Positions 32,465-44,861 of a stretch of DNA of 64,000 bases are shown here, one piece after another. Made by a program: the position numbers and the translations under genes. The notes below the pieces were generated by a model that made no database searches, was not told where the DNA came from, and saw only the letters and a program-made list of their open reading frames with translations. This DNA is from Ananas comosus (Eukaryota; Streptophyta; Magnoliopsida; Poales; Bromeliaceae): assembly GCF_001540865.1 (NCBI RefSeq), contig NC_033621.1:15250213-15314212 (forward strand), given 5' to 3'. Numbering within the stretch: the stretch's first letter is position 1; every line of letters begins with the position of its first letter.

Positions 32465-33829
32465 TGGTCACCCCCGGGGTAGCGGAAGCCTATCGCGATG
32501 TCGCCGTCAAGACGCAGAGTGTTCCCCCATACGTCTAAACATTATAAGCGGTCTACAAAATTTCAAATTAATTAAAACTGTAATACAAAGAGATCTAGTG
32601 ATATCAGAGCATTTTAAACTAGTTCTAAAACAAGAAGAGAACATAAAGCTTGAATATGCACTAAATTAAAATCATAAAGTAAATTACAATAGGAGCCTCA
32701 TAACGATGTGCTAAGTGAAGTACAGTTGGTCTCTCTATACATGGCACAAAACCTCTCCCTCTCTCAAATACAAAAGGAGAGTAACCACCTAGCGCAAAAA
32801 CTCTCCTACAGCTAGCTAAGAGACACGCCTTGCCGCGATCCGTGCCTCCGCCGGTGCCGAGGCTCTGAAAGGAAAACATAGAAACAGGGCATGTAGAGAA
32901 CTTAATTAAATAATAGTTCCCAGTGGGAGATTACTGACTTCAGTGAAATGCACCACTAGGCCGAGACTATAAAAGAGGGTCGGTGTACAACTATAACAAA
33001 AGAGGATAAATGCCACTGTAAATAAATAAATAAAGAGTACCCAATAATCATGATATCTCTACTTAGCATGATTTGCATAAGTAAGAAAGCAACTACTAGA
33101 TATTACACATGAATACCCAACTGTAAATGCATGAATATGCAACTACCCAAAGTCCACAATGTAATAGTAAAGATGTCATTGTTTACTATTCTAGTCAATG
33201 TTCACTCGTCACTTATCTGCTGTTAAAAGTTCAGTCTGATAAGACCACCCGAAGGCTGTCTCGCATAAAGAACCACCTGAAGGCTGTCTGGCTTTACCCT
33301 GCCTAATGGCCCCTGGGTAGTCAACATCCCGACCCTAGAATGAGCCTTTCCCACGGCAATCAGCTTCGGCGCCCAATCCCGCACGGCGAACGTATCGCAA
33401 TGGCCAACTCCGCGAGTGCCGGCTTATGGAGCGACCCTCACAAGCATGTGCGAATGAGCACAATGGCAAGCATGCTATCGTATGTCACAAGTACCGAGTC
33501 CTCATGTCTACAACATGGAATATGTCACAACTCTCTCATAGCCTATCTCTATGTCATCATGTCTAAAACATGGAAATAATAGATGCTCAATGGCCTACCT
33601 CTATGTCTAATACAATAGTCTCATAATGTGCTAGTCTAAGTGCCCCTTTATGAAACACTTCGTTTTAACTCCTAAGTCCAAGTTTAACCCAAAGGTTTAT
33701 CAATGCTTAATTAAGTCATTCTAAACACATAGAACATGATTCTAAAGACTAGCATGAGCACTACCCAAAATGCATGCATCAACACCCACAATGTTCTACT
33801 ATATAGAGTGAAAATTTTCTTATACATAA
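32465..33829 (-). repeat. Inverted LTR piece next to the gap (probable misorientation)
   Basis: This is the reverse complement of the second half of the right LTR (39,354-40,703). It starts at 33,829 with the complement of TTATGTATAAGAAAATTTTC and ends at 32,465 with the complement of CCCCGGGGGTGACC. Its inner end begins exactly where the left LTR stops matching the right LTR (30,113). The true left LTR therefore probably continues into this piece, and a contig was placed in the wrong orientation beside the gap. Confidence 0.8.
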
Positions 33830-33929
33830 NNNNNNNNNNNNNNNNNNNNNNNNNNNNNNNNNNNNNNNNNNNNNNNNNNNNNNNNNNNNNNNNNNNNNNN
33901 NNNNNNNNNNNNNNNNNNNNNNNNNNNNN
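33830..33929. other. Assembly gap, 100 N
   Basis: Exactly 100 Ns, a conventional placeholder for a gap of unknown size. Gag sequence is cut off at its right edge. Confidence 0.97.
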
Positions 33930-36900
33930 GACCGCACCGTAGCCGAGTACGAGAGGGAGTTTTCTCGGCTTCTGCATTGCGTGCCTTTCGTCGTGCGGGG
34001 CGACGAGAACAAGGCCCGCATCTTCGAGCGAGAGTTGAGACCGTCTATCTACCGGTTTGTGCAATCCTCCAACCTCCAAACCTATCGGGAGGTGGTGGAT
34101 CGTGCGCTCATTGTGGAGAGTGGCGCGGCAGAGATGCAGGAGCGGCGAGAGGGCTTGGTTAGGGGTAAGGCCAAGAGGCCTGCGACAGAGGGTGCAGGCC
34201 TGACACACTCTAGGAGGCCGCCGAAGCACCCCAAGAGCCAGCAGCATGGGCGTGGCCCGGCGCCTCAGCGAGGAGGATCAGAGCGACGCCGGCCCTTCCC
34301 GTGTGTGATCTGTGGTGGCCCTCATCACCCACCGCAGTGTGCACAGCGGGCGGGCAGGTGCTTCCAGTGTGGCCAGGAGGGCCACGTGCGGACCGAGTGC
34401 CCGAGGAGTTTTTCACCAGCACCGTCGACTGCTTCAGCACCGGCTTTACCAGCCACTAGCCAGGGAACTCCATCGGCACAGTACCAGCCTGGGCGGCCAC
34501 CCGTCCAGCGTCAGAGCGAGGGATCACGCCAGGCCCCGAGTGGCCGCATGTATGCCGCTCAGACCGAGAAGGCGGCGACAGCTGGGGATGTGGTTGCAGG
34601 TATTATTTTACTTGATGGCATTAGAGTTCGTGCATTATTTGATACCGGTGCATCACATTCATTCATAGATCGGCTATTTGCCGAGTTGCATGGCATCCAG
34701 CTAGTTTCTTTGTTGCATCCAGGACAGGTTGTAGTACCCGACCACACCCTTGATATTCGAGAGTTTTGCCCCAGCTGCCCTGTGCAGATAGGGGATTGGA
34801 TTATGCCCGTGGACTTGCTAGCCTTGCGCAAGTTGGGGGAGTTTGACGTGGTCTTGGGTATGGATTGGTTGACCAAGTATTATGCCACGATTGATTGTAA
34901 GAATCGCACGGTTACTTTTAGAGAACCGGGGCAAGTTGAGGTGATTTTCAGAGGATGCCAGAGTTTGCTCATCGCAATGACGATCAGCTCGTCTCGAGCT
35001 AGGCAGCTGATCAGCAGGGGTTGTGTAGCCTACTTGGCTAGTGTTGTGTTGAGGGGCGAGGGTGATACCCCTAGGATTGAGGATATCCCGGTAGTGCGGG
35101 AGTTTCAGGATGTGTTTCCAGCTGAGCTACCGGGTATGCCTCCTGATAGGGAGATTTAGTTTGTGGTAGATCTCGTCCCTGGGACTACCCCAATCTCAAA
35201 AGCACCCTATAGGATGGCACCGGCGGAGTTGAAGGAGCTGAGGGCACAGCTACAGGATCTTCTAGACAGAGGCCTCATTCGACCGAGCGTCTCGCCTTGG
35301 GGAGCTCCAGTTTTGTTCGTCAAGAAAAAGGACGGATCGCTTCGTCTATGTGTGGATTATCGTGAGCTCAACAAAGTCACGATCAAGAATAAGTATCCGT
35401 TGCCGAGGATTGACGACTTATTTGATCAGCTTCAAGGATCGTGTGTGTATTCCAAGAAAGACTTACAGTCGGGATACCACCAGTTAAAGATTAAGCCCGA
35501 GGACGTTTCAAAGACGGCTTTCAGGACACGGTATGGACACTATGAGTTCACAGTTATGCCGTTTGGGCTTACTAATGCCCCGGCAGCTTTTATGGATCTG
35601 ATGAACCGTGTCTTTAAGCCTTACCTGGATAGGTTCGTCGTGGTGTTCATCGACGACATTTTGGTCTACTCTCGGAGTGAGGCAGATCACGAGGAACATT
35701 TAAGGATTGTACTCCAAGTACTTCGGGAAAAGGAGCTTTATGCCAAGTTGAAGAAATGTGAANGAATTTTGGCTTCGAGAGGTAGCATTCCTTGGACATT
35801 TGATTTCAGGATCAGGCATCGCCGTGGACCCGAGAAAAATTGAGGCTATCAAGGATTGGCCAAGGCCGACGAGCGTCACGGAGATACGGAGCTTTCTTGG
35901 CTTGGCCGGCTACTATAGACGGTTCGTTGAGGGATTTGCAAGGTTATCTACTCCCCTCACGAGGCTCACGCATAAAGGTGTTAAGTTCATTTGGAATGAT
36001 GCGTGTGAAAGGAGCTTCCAAGAGTTGAAGCAAAGATTGACTACCGCCCCGATCCTAGCCCTACCAGTCGCTGGCGCAGGGTATGTGGTTTATAGTGATG
36101 CTTCTTTTAATGGATTAGGTTGCGTTTTGATGCAGGACGGCAGGGTGATCCGTATGCTTCTCGCCAATTGAAGGAGTATGAAAGAAACTATCCTACTCAT
36201 GACTTGGAGTTGGCGGCCGTAGTCTTTACTTTGAAGCTATGGCGCCACTATCTTTACGGCGAGCGATGCGAAGTATATACGGATCACAAGAGCTTAAAGT
36301 ACCTATTCACTCAGAAGGAGTTAAACTTGAGACAGCGCAGATGGTTGGAGCTACTCAAGAATTACGATCTTACTATTCTCTACCACTCGGGCAAGGCTAA
36401 CGTGGTGGCGGATGCACTAAGTAGGAAATCGATGAAAAACTTAGCGATGCATGTCGTGACTCAACCGCCGTTGTTCGAGCAGATGAGGCGGTTGGAGTTG
36501 GAGGTGGTGGCTCCTGATACACCTTTGAGACTGATGACTTTAGTAGTGCAACCTACATTGCTGGATAGAATCAAAGAAAAGCAAGCCACCGATGAGGGAT
36601 TGCAAAAGATTAGAGGAAAAAATGATTGATGGTTGCTCCGGCGATTTCCTTGTGGACGACCGAGGGTTGATGAACTTTCGGGGACGACTTTGCGTTTCGG
36701 CAGATTTGGGAATTAAAGAAGACATTCTTCAAGAAACGCACCAGGCGCCCTATGCTATACATCCGGGTGGCACCAAGATGTAGGCCTCGTATAGGAGATT
36801 CCAGACTTATCACACGAGGCTGACAGGTAGTGAGACGCCCACCTTTCGTCACGACTTCAGGTTAGCTCACGGTTCCCGCAGGACGTCTGAGGAGGTTTTC

Positions 36901-38141
36901 ACTCTGTGTTTGGCCCACAGAGCTAGTCTATGTTAGCTTCATCCGTGAGGCACTTCGGCGTGTTAGAGTAGTTCCATGTGAACACGCTCGAAAAGGGGCC
37001 AGGATCATCATACTTATCCGTGCTTCACGCGGCTGAAGCAGTTGGATAGGTGTTAGTGGGTTTATCGTAGCACGGGACGAACTCTCGCTCCGTTAGGACA
37101 GTGCTTCAGGTACCACTAGAAGAGGGTGAAGGTATGTCCATACCCATTTGAGACTTCGAAGGGACGCCCTTGAGCCACAAGGCGAAAGTGAACAACCGTT
37201 CAATCTGTAGATCGTTACTTGAGCGGTTGTAGGAAAAAGTAGGGCCCGGTGGTTATTTCATCAAAGTTCAGGAACNNGATCGAGACACCCGGTTTGTGTC
37301 TCACTTTTGGAGGAGTCTGCAGGACGCCCTTGGCACTCGATTGGACTTCAGCACTGCTTTCCACCCGCAGAGTGATGGACAGTCGGAGCACACTATTCAG
37401 ACCTTAGAGGATATGCTCCGGGCATGTGTGATAGACTTCCAGGGAGGATGGTCGCAGCATCTACCTATGGCGGAGTTTGCTTATAACAACAGTTATCAAG
37501 CAAGCATCAAGATGGCGCCCTTCGAAGCACTTTATGGACGGAAGTGTAGATCGCCGCTTCATTGGAGTGAAGTTTGCGAGAGACTGGCTTTAGGCCCTGA
37601 TGTGCTCCAGGAAGCTGAGGACAAAGTTCGCATCGCTCGGGAGCGACTTTTGACGGCGCAGAGTAGACAGAGGAGCTACGCTGATCAACGGCGGCGGGAC
37701 TTAGAGTTCCAAGTTGGAGACCATGTCTTCTTAAAGGTCTCGCCGACTAGAGGAATAAAGAGATTTGGGATTCGGGGAAAGTTGAGCCCCCGTTTCATTG
37801 GACCGTATGAGATTTTAGAGCGTGTAGGCCCGGTAGCGTATAGACTTACTCTACCACCGAACCTATCGGGCGTGCATAACATCTTTCATGTATCGGTCCT
37901 TCGGAAGTACATCTTCGACCCGACTCATGTATTGGATGCTACACCTTTGGAGTTGGGGGAGGACTTGAGCTTTGAGGAGCAACCTTTGAAAATTTTGGCT
38001 CGCGAGGTGAAAAGATTGCGGAACCGTGAGATTCCCTACGTGAAGGTGCTTTGGAGGAACCACGACGAGTGCGAGGCCACTTGGGAGTTGGAGAGCGCAC
38101 TATGGGAGCGCTATCCCCATCTTTTTCAGATGGATGCTTGA
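33930..38141 (+). pseudogene. Broken gag-pol of the family A gypsy element
   Basis: Parts in order. The gag C-terminal half is open from the gap edge (EYEREFSRLLHCVPFVV). There is a degenerate first zinc knuckle, then a CCHC knuckle at 34,359-34,400 (CFQCGQEGHVRTEC). The protease has active site DTGAS near 34,640. A stop codon lies at 35,157-35,159, just before reverse transcriptase. RT carries [16 protein letters not shown] and the catalytic FIDDILVYS near 35,645. The frame changes at an N (35,763). RNase H carries [13 protein letters not shown], with another frame change near 36,153. [16 protein letters not shown] and [15 protein letters not shown] follow, with a third frame change near 36,618. 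The integrase zinc-binding start then reads to a stop at 36,781. 36,784-37,275 is unrecognisable. The integrase C-terminal part is open from 37,278 (DRDTRFVSHFW, FHPQSDGQSE, GRKCRSPLHW) into a chromo-like tail ending at 38,141. It cannot make a full polyprotein as assembled. Confidence 0.93.
36784..37275. other. Unrecognised stretch replacing the integrase catalytic N-half
   Basis: About 490 bp where the integrase core should be. None of the expected motifs is readable in any frame, and the stretch ends at two Ns (37,276-37,277). It could be a replacement by foreign sequence or a poorly resolved assembly segment. Confidence 0.7.
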
Positions 38142-38183
38142 GGTACCTTGCTTGATGTGAGTTTCGCGAACGAAACTCCTTTT

Positions 38184-38194
38184 TAGGAGGGGTG
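38184..38194 (+). other. Polypurine tract of the family A element
   Basis: TAGGAGGGGTG directly before the right LTR start TGTAACAC at 38,197. This is the normal position for plus-strand priming and fixes the LTR boundary. Confidence 0.8.
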
Positions 38195-38196
38195 AA

Positions 38197-40703
38197 TGTA
38201 ACACACTGGACCTTTGCAAATTGCGAGGTTCGAGTGACTGGCTGTGTTATGAGCTTTTCCAGATTTTCTAGTGGGTCGTGGACTGTGTTCCGACCTATGG
38301 CACGTGTTTCGAGAATTGCGGTTTAAAGTCTTGCACCAAAATCCGAAATAACGGGATTTGGCTGACTCTCGGATTGCATTCTGCAGGGCTTGTACCGGTA
38401 CAGGGCTGATGGCTGTACCGGAACAAGGTTGATGGTTGTACCGGTACAGCCACTGGCTTGTACCGGTATAGGGCCACAGAACCCCGCAACCTGAGCCTCG
38501 GGTTTGGCTTTTCGTGGGTCTTGTACCGGTGCAAGGACCCGTGTACCGGTACAAGGCGGCAGATTTCATGCAGTTTGAACTGCAGGGGGTTTTTCGCGAT
38601 TGTGGGCTTCTTATAACAGCACCCACGCCCCTTAGGGCTTTTTTTGTGCTGGAACCAGAGGAGGAGAAGGTGAGAGGAGCTCCACCTTGCTCCACTGGGA
38701 TTTGATCTCCGTTTTAGATGGATTTTTTGGTGGATTAATCCCTTTTCTTTTCTTTTTTATGCTTTTCCACCATTGATGGAGCTAGAAGCTTGGATTTGAG
38801 GCTTGGTGGAGGAGAGATCTTTGGACTTTGAAGGTTTAGAGCTTGGATTGGAGCATTTTAGAGGTAAATGACTTGTTCTTTCCTCTAAATTCCTAGCTTT
38901 GATGATATTTTTTGGAATTAAACCCTAGAATGAGGTTTTAGGGCTTATTTTTGGGCATTTTGAATATAGGGCTTTTGAGGCTAGATTGTTGGGATTAGAA
39001 TCTTCCTTTGGCTTGGATTGGAAGGATTCTAACTCTCTTTTGAAGCTTTAGAGGAGATTTTGCACTAGAGGTGAGTTTTCCTCACATATGCTTGATTAGC
39101 TTAATGATTGAGCTAAGTATTGTTCATTTGGTTTCATGTGACACTTGTTTTTATACCTCTATGGTACTAGGAGACTAGAGGACGCCTTCATTGGAGCAAA
39201 CGAAGAGTTTCGTTGTCATCGGTGGATTTGGCTTCATGAAAACGGGGCGAAATGGCCCATAAGCTTTCTAAACCTTTCGTTTACTATTTTTAAATACAAA
39301 TCTATGCTAAATGAAATTTATGTGAATTTTAGAACCCCTAAAATGCATGTGTTATGTATAAGAAAATTTTCACTCTATATAGTAGAACATTGTGGGTGTT
39401 GATGCATGCATTTGGGTAGTGCTCATGCTAGTCGTTTAGAATCATGTTCTATGTGTTTAGAATGATTTAATTAAGCATTGATAAACCTTTGGGTTAAGTT
39501 TGGACTTAGTAAACGAAAGTGTCATAAAGGGGCACTTAGACTAGCACATTATGAGACTATTGTATTGAGACATAGAGGTAGGCCATGGGCATCTATTATT
39601 TCCATGTTTTAGACATGATAACATAGAGATAGGCCTATGAGAGAGTTGTGACATATTCCATGTTGTAGACATGAGGACTTGGTACTTGTGACATACTGAT
39701 AGCATGCTTGCCATTGTGCTCATTCGCACATACTTGTGAGGGTCGCTCCCTACAAGTCGGCACTCCGGAGTTGGCCATTGCGATACGTTTGCCGTGCGGG
39801 ATTGGGCGCCGAAGTGGATTGCCGTGGGAAAGGCTCATTCCTAGGGTCGGGATGTTGACTACCACAGGGCCATTAGGCAGGGTAAAGCCAGACAGTCTTC
39901 GGGTGGGTCTTATGCCAGACAGCCTTCGGGTGGGTCTTATCAGAGCTGAACTTTAAACAGATAAAGTGACGAGTGAACATTGACTAGAATAGTAAACAAT
40001 GGCATCTTTACTATTACATTGTGGAATTTGGGTAGTTGCATATTCATGCATTACATGTTGGGTATTCATGTCTATATATCTAGTAGTTGCTTTCTTACTT
40101 ATGCAAATCATGCTAAGTAGAGATATCATGATTATTGGGTACTCGTTTATTTATTTATTTACAGTGCATTTATCGCTTTTGTTATAGTTGTACACTGACC
40201 CTCTTTTATAGTCTCAGGCCTAGTGGTGCATTTCACTGAAGTCAGTAATTGCCCACTGGGAACTATTATTTAATAGTTCTCACGCCCCTGTTTCTATGTT
40301 TTCCTTTCAGAGCCTTCGGCACCGGCGGAAGCACGGGATCGCGGCAAGGGTGTCGCTTAGCTAGCTCATGGAGAGTCCTTTTGCACTAGGTGGTTACTCC
40401 TCCTTTTTGTATTTTGAGAGAGGAAGAGGTTTTGTGCCATGTATAGAGAGACCACCTTATACTTCACTTAGCACTCGTTATGGGGCTCCTATTGTATTTA
40501 CTTTATGCTTTTATTTAGTGGATATTCAGCTTTATGTTCTCTTCTTTGTTTTAGAACTAGTTGTAAAATGCTCTGATATCACTAGATCTCTTTGTATTAC
40601 AGTTTTAATTATTGAAAATTTTGTAGACGTCTTATATGTTTTAGACGTATGGCGGGTCTGGACACGCGCCGGGTAGGCTTCCGCTGAGCCCCGGGGCGTG
40701 ACA
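38197..40703 (+). repeat. 3' LTR of the family A element
   Basis: 2,507 bp from TGTAACACACTGG to GGGGCGTGACA. Palindrome copies start at 38,390, 38,413, 38,436, 38,458, 38,521 and 38,541, with the same 23-23-22 and 20-bp spacing as in the left LTR. A leader-like region with ACCCTAGAATGAGG follows, then a GACAGTCTTCGGGTGGGTCT short tandem repeat near 39,890, and the GC-rich end. Confidence 0.9.
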
Positions 40704-41732
40704 TGTACCTAGCTCCCACGGTGTGCAAAACCGTCAACCGGACCTACAACAGGTCCATCGAGTCAGAAACCAAACCTACTGACTCAAAAGACATCACTCA
40801 CAAACCCAAAATCACCTGCGGGATTGATTTCCAAAATCAATTCCCAAATTTGTTGGGAATCTCAAAAATGCACCAAGATGCCCCTGGGACCCATGAAACA
40901 TCCCAAAATGCATCGACTCACATTGGGAGTCACCCGCTATCCCGAAACACACCTATTTGGGTGACTGGACAGCAAACACAAGTCTCCAAGTCAACTCGGT
41001 CATCACCGATCGACCGTTCAATTTCGAGCTTCTGGAAGTGTCCACTTTGGCACCGGAAGCCTCCGCCACTCACCGGTCACCTCTGAACACACGAGGTGAC
41101 CATGATGGGTAGCCAACAAGGCTAAACAAATATTTTCGGGGCATCCACAAGGCCAGAAACCCATCGCGATGAGAAACCGCATTCTACCAACGATTTTATT
41201 GAGAAACGCACTAAAACCCTACTTCTGATTGCACGAGGGCTTCGAAAACTAGACAACAAGTCCAGAGGATCACAAATAGTGACCACATGCTGCTCGAGGT
41301 AGCCCACAATGCCCTATTTACAAAATGGCCCCTAAGAGACCAACTAATTTCAACTTTATATGAAAAAGAGCAATTTAGGGCCATTACCGAAGTCCACGCA
41401 TCTCCGGGACGGTGTGAGGGCACCGGCTGATAGTTCTCAACATGCCAGACACCGTGCTCGCTGTCCGGAGTATACACGATAGCCGAGAAGGGCCTCTCCA
41501 ATTTCAGCAATAAGGTAGCCAAAAGCAGTGACAGAGAGTCACCAATAGAAATAGAGGTAAGCATGGCGATCAGCGAGTCGAGAGGATCGCCGTGCTCACT
41601 TTCAAAGTGATTAGGGAGAGTCGGCTCACTGAGAAACGCAAATGGCCCACTTTTGAGCCCTAGCTCAAGGTGTAAGGAGCTGCACTGCTTCCGGCCGGCT
41701 GCCAGCGGTTTGCCGGCGTGTGCGTTGGTAAG
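40704..41732 (-). mobile_element. Family B LTR, continuation after the gypsy insertion
   Basis: Resumes the family B copy interrupted at 28,647. It shares an ordered set of blocks with 46,190-47,230 and 49,197-50,060, such as GGAGTCACC(C/T)GCTATCC, CGGAAGTGTC and GCTCAC(T/C)TTC, on the minus strand. It stops abruptly at 41,732, where a different solo LTR begins, so the LTR start is missing. Confidence 0.78.
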
Positions 41733-42904
41733 TGTCACGCCCCGCGACCAACCGCCTATTTGGATCGGGTCGCGGCGCCGACGACAGACCGCCGAACGAA
41801 TCGGGAATTCCCCTGTACGCGGACAGAGTCTCCCCAGTACGTCCAAGGCGTCGCAATCCAAACAATCAACGAATGTTCCAACAAGGAACGGATATCAATC
41901 CAGATTGCATAAGGAAGTATCAAATACATAATCTACTTGCTATTACAAGTATTCATTTTACAACCACTCTTTACATCACAGTTTCAGTTTACATTTTAAC
42001 TTCCAAATTACAATCTCATTATTACATCAGAGTTTACAANTCCTAACTGAAATTCTTACTTACCTTAGGGTAGAACAACTTCCAAACCAGCTTCAACGAG
42101 TACACGTTCAGCTCAACGAGGCTCGAAGACCTGCTGCGAAGTCAATGTACAAAACTGCATTAACAAGTCGCATAAGGTGCCGAAATCGCTTCAAAATGAC
42201 CTACTTAACTCTACCGAGCTTCAAAGTAACTTATCCCAGAGTTAAAGAGGTTAAGTCACAGCTAAAAAACTCATTTATACTTGCTGAAACCTCAGAAGAA
42301 TACAGCTAGAAGCATAAACTCGAAATCCATACTTAAAGCGACTAATAGAACGTCGCTAACGAAAAAAAATGAGTCGATTACCTTCTCCAGCTTGCAACCA
42401 GGGAGTTACTGGTCCAGGGCTGCAAAAATCCCTCCAAAACGCTCTCTTGCACATGCACAAAGGCGCTGTGATGCTCGCAACCAGCGAAGAACGCGCGCGA
42501 CGACGAAAACGAGCGAAATCGGCGACTTCTTTGTAGAGAGAGAAAAATCCTAGAGAGAGAAAGAGAGAGAGATGGTAGAACACTCCTCTGCACTCCAGCA
42601 ACATCCACAGAGCTCCTGGGGTCGAGCTGGGTCAAGTAGATAGGTATCAAGATGTGAAATGACCAAATTAACCTTGCTGCCAGCTTTCTGCCAGTCTGTA
42701 CCGGTACAAGGTGATGGCTGTACCGGTACAGCAAGCAGGAAAACATTGATTTCGCCAGTTCAATGCAATTTCTCACTTTTAACCCTCCAATCACTCTCTA
42801 ACTTGTTCAAAAACTTGTCCAAGTCATTTAGAACATGTAGGATAGTTCCACACTTCCTTCCACACACTCGAACTCTGTAATTTGCGAAAGTCCAGTGTAT
42901 TACA
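41733..42904 (-). mobile_element. Solo LTR related to family A (1,172 bp)
   Basis: On the minus strand it begins TGTAATACACTGGAC at 42,904 and ends GCGGGGCGTGACA at 41,733. The start is close to family A's TGTAACACACTGGAC. Two palindrome copies (CTGTACCGGTACAA at 42,696 and CTGTACCGGTACAG at 42,718) lie 22 bp apart. There is a GA-rich leader near 42,540-42,575. No matching target duplication is present: the left flank belongs to family B and the right flank to another LTR, so the locus was rearranged after insertion. Confidence 0.82.
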
Positions 42905-44861
42905 CCTATCTCATCCTAGTGGCTATACCACTATACTCATCAACCTAGGTTCCAATACTCTAGGTTCTATGTCCATGTCACTTAACCTAGATACACTTGC
43001 TAGGTTCATGTCATCTTTGCCTAGATGTCCACTTCTAGGTTTACTAGTTCGACCTAGGTTTACTAACACTAGGTTAGATGCCACACACCTAAATCGTTCG
43101 ACTCTAGGTTCACTTGTTTAACCTTTGTTCTTTAATACTAGGTTAGATGCCACTCGATCTACCTGGCAACCTAGTTGTCCAATCATCACTACTCACACTA
43201 GAGTTATCAACTAGTTATATACGTATACCATACATCATGCTTTCTACTTAGCATTTACTCTATGCATCCTCGCTAACATGCATTCTTTACTTGTCATGCT
43301 ATCTACTTAGCATCTTTATCCATGCATCATTATTGATATGCATTCTTTACACCAGCTAGTATTATCTAAATGCCATAATCATTATACTTCACTGTGCATT
43401 GTTATTAATATGCATTTACTTCATATCATGCATTACTAGCATTACATTATTGTCATGCGTTACTAGCATTATGTAACTTGCTCACTATGCATTTCCACTT
43501 AGCACTTTCATCTATGCATTATCATTATCATGCATTCTTTACATTAGTTAGCATTTTACTTTATGCATATCTATTAATGCACCATTTAGTCTTGTCTACA
43601 TGCACAAGCATCAACATGAGATTACATTGCTAAGACATAAAGGGCGACCTAGTCGCTTCGGTAAGCACAACCCACCTTAACTCGCGTTCCGATTGCTTGT
43701 CGACACTTGCAATCGGCCTCCCGCGGCACTCGGCACCCGTTTGGGCCCGAACTCTTGCGCGACTTAGCGAACGACCTCCGAACTGCGATCCGTCTTTTCC
43801 GGAGTTTATTCCTTGACTCCAAGATGCTTCGGTTCCGATCTCACGATTTTTAGGCTTTTATTTCGCGTGCTGCGGCCATCTGTACCAAAACCGACCGTTT
43901 CGTCAATAACTTCGCGTACACTCGTTGGATTGTCGAACCGAACGTTTCAACGCGTTCATTAGATCCCCAATTGGGTTTCCAAGCGGTCAAAATAGATCAA
44001 AACTCTATATGAGCAAAACCCCTCTTTGGGATGCCCTAACATGACATATGCTCAATACTCCGATTTCGATCTATAAAACAAGCAAAAGAGAGCTTGTTTA
44101 TCATCTAGGAGCTCAACTAGGAGCATTCGAACCATTTCTAGGGTGTTTAAAGCAAACCCTAGAAATCCACCATTAGAGACTCATGAAGAACAACATGGAT
44201 TTCATGTGTTCTTGGTCTCTACAAGGTTCTAAACATATTAGAAGCTTCAAAACTCTAGGTTTTAGGGTTTAAAAACCAACCCTAACCCTATTCCTACCAT
44301 GAGAGGTGATAGGAACTTACCTCTCAAGCTCCTCCAAGCATGAGGAAGATGAAGGTGAGGATGAGCTTCATCTTCACCATCTTTTTCTTCTTTTTCTTTC
44401 TTCTCTTCTCTTGTTCCTCTTCTCTTTCTTCTTTTTCTCTTCTCTTCTTTTCTCTTTGCTACCCACGGTTGAGAGGGGGAGAGAGAGACACGAGAGGGAG
44501 AGAGAGAGAGAGCTGGGGTTATAACATATTGTAACAATTGCCAAAAGATCCCCCAAACATTTATATTTGCAACAGATCAATTCTGTGCTGTTCGGGCTCC
44601 TTGTACCGGTACACGGTTTCTTGTACTGGTACAAGGCCTGGCAGACAGCCCAACCCGAGAGCTGGCTCTCTCGGTTGCGCAGGGCTTGTACCGGTACAAG
44701 ACCCCTTGTACCGGTACAAGGCCTGGCAGCTCCAAGCCGAGTACTTCGCTGGCTGTACCGGTACAACCATTGGGCTTGTACCGGTACAAGACATCCAGAA
44801 TGTCATTTTTGACTTCGATTCCACTCTACTTCGCGCCGTTCGATGCCAATACAAGGGTTAA
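42905..44861 (-). mobile_element. Truncated LTR of a third palindrome-bearing family
   Basis: On the minus strand the order is palindrome cluster (44,601-44,789), TATA-like AATATAAAT near 44,563, a CT/GA-rich leader (44,380-44,515), an ACCCTAAAACC.. segment, and then degenerate repeats. The first of these are CATGCATT/TAGCATTT words (43,190-43,620); the second are CTAGGTT words (42,905-43,160). This matches the layout of the family A LTR. Both ends are cut: family B sequence at 44,862 and the solo LTR at 42,904. There is no coding region. Confidence 0.7.
44601..44789. promoter_or_regulatory. Palindrome array TTGTACCGGTACAA in the truncated LTR
   Basis: Copies start at 44,601, 44,621, 44,686, 44,706, 44,753 and 44,776. 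The pair spacings are 20, 20 and 23 bp, the same values as in family A. The sequence between pairs is unrelated to family A, so the motif and its spacing are conserved while the surroundings are not. Confidence 0.75.

Larger units (their letters stand above)
28648..40703 (+). mobile_element. Ty3/gypsy chromovirus-type LTR retrotransposon (family A), nested, TSD TGTAC
   Basis: TGTAACACACTGG starts at both 28,648 and 38,197, and the right LTR ends GGGGCGTGACA at 40,703. TGTAC lies on both sides (28,643-28,647 and 40,704-40,708). The flanks join two halves of one family B LTR, proving a nested insertion. The gag-protease-RT-RNaseH-integrase order and the long LTRs (2.5 kb at the right) fit the Tekay/Del group of chromoviruses. 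The element is defective: broken reading frames, a lost part of integrase, no primer site found, and a 5' half mixed with an inverted LTR piece next to a 100-N gap. Confidence 0.9.

Noticed and set aside
33711..34247. Open frames crossing the N gap at 33,830-33,929
   Set aside because: They are open only because unknown bases do not create stops.
41728..42909. Target duplication around the solo LTR at 41,733-42,904
   Set aside because: The flanks GTAAG and CCTAT differ and belong to different elements.
44601..44789. CRISPR-like array of regularly spaced repeats
   Set aside because: The repeats are 14-bp palindromes with short, partly conserved spacers inside a plant LTR; a CRISPR array is not expected in a plant nuclear genome.
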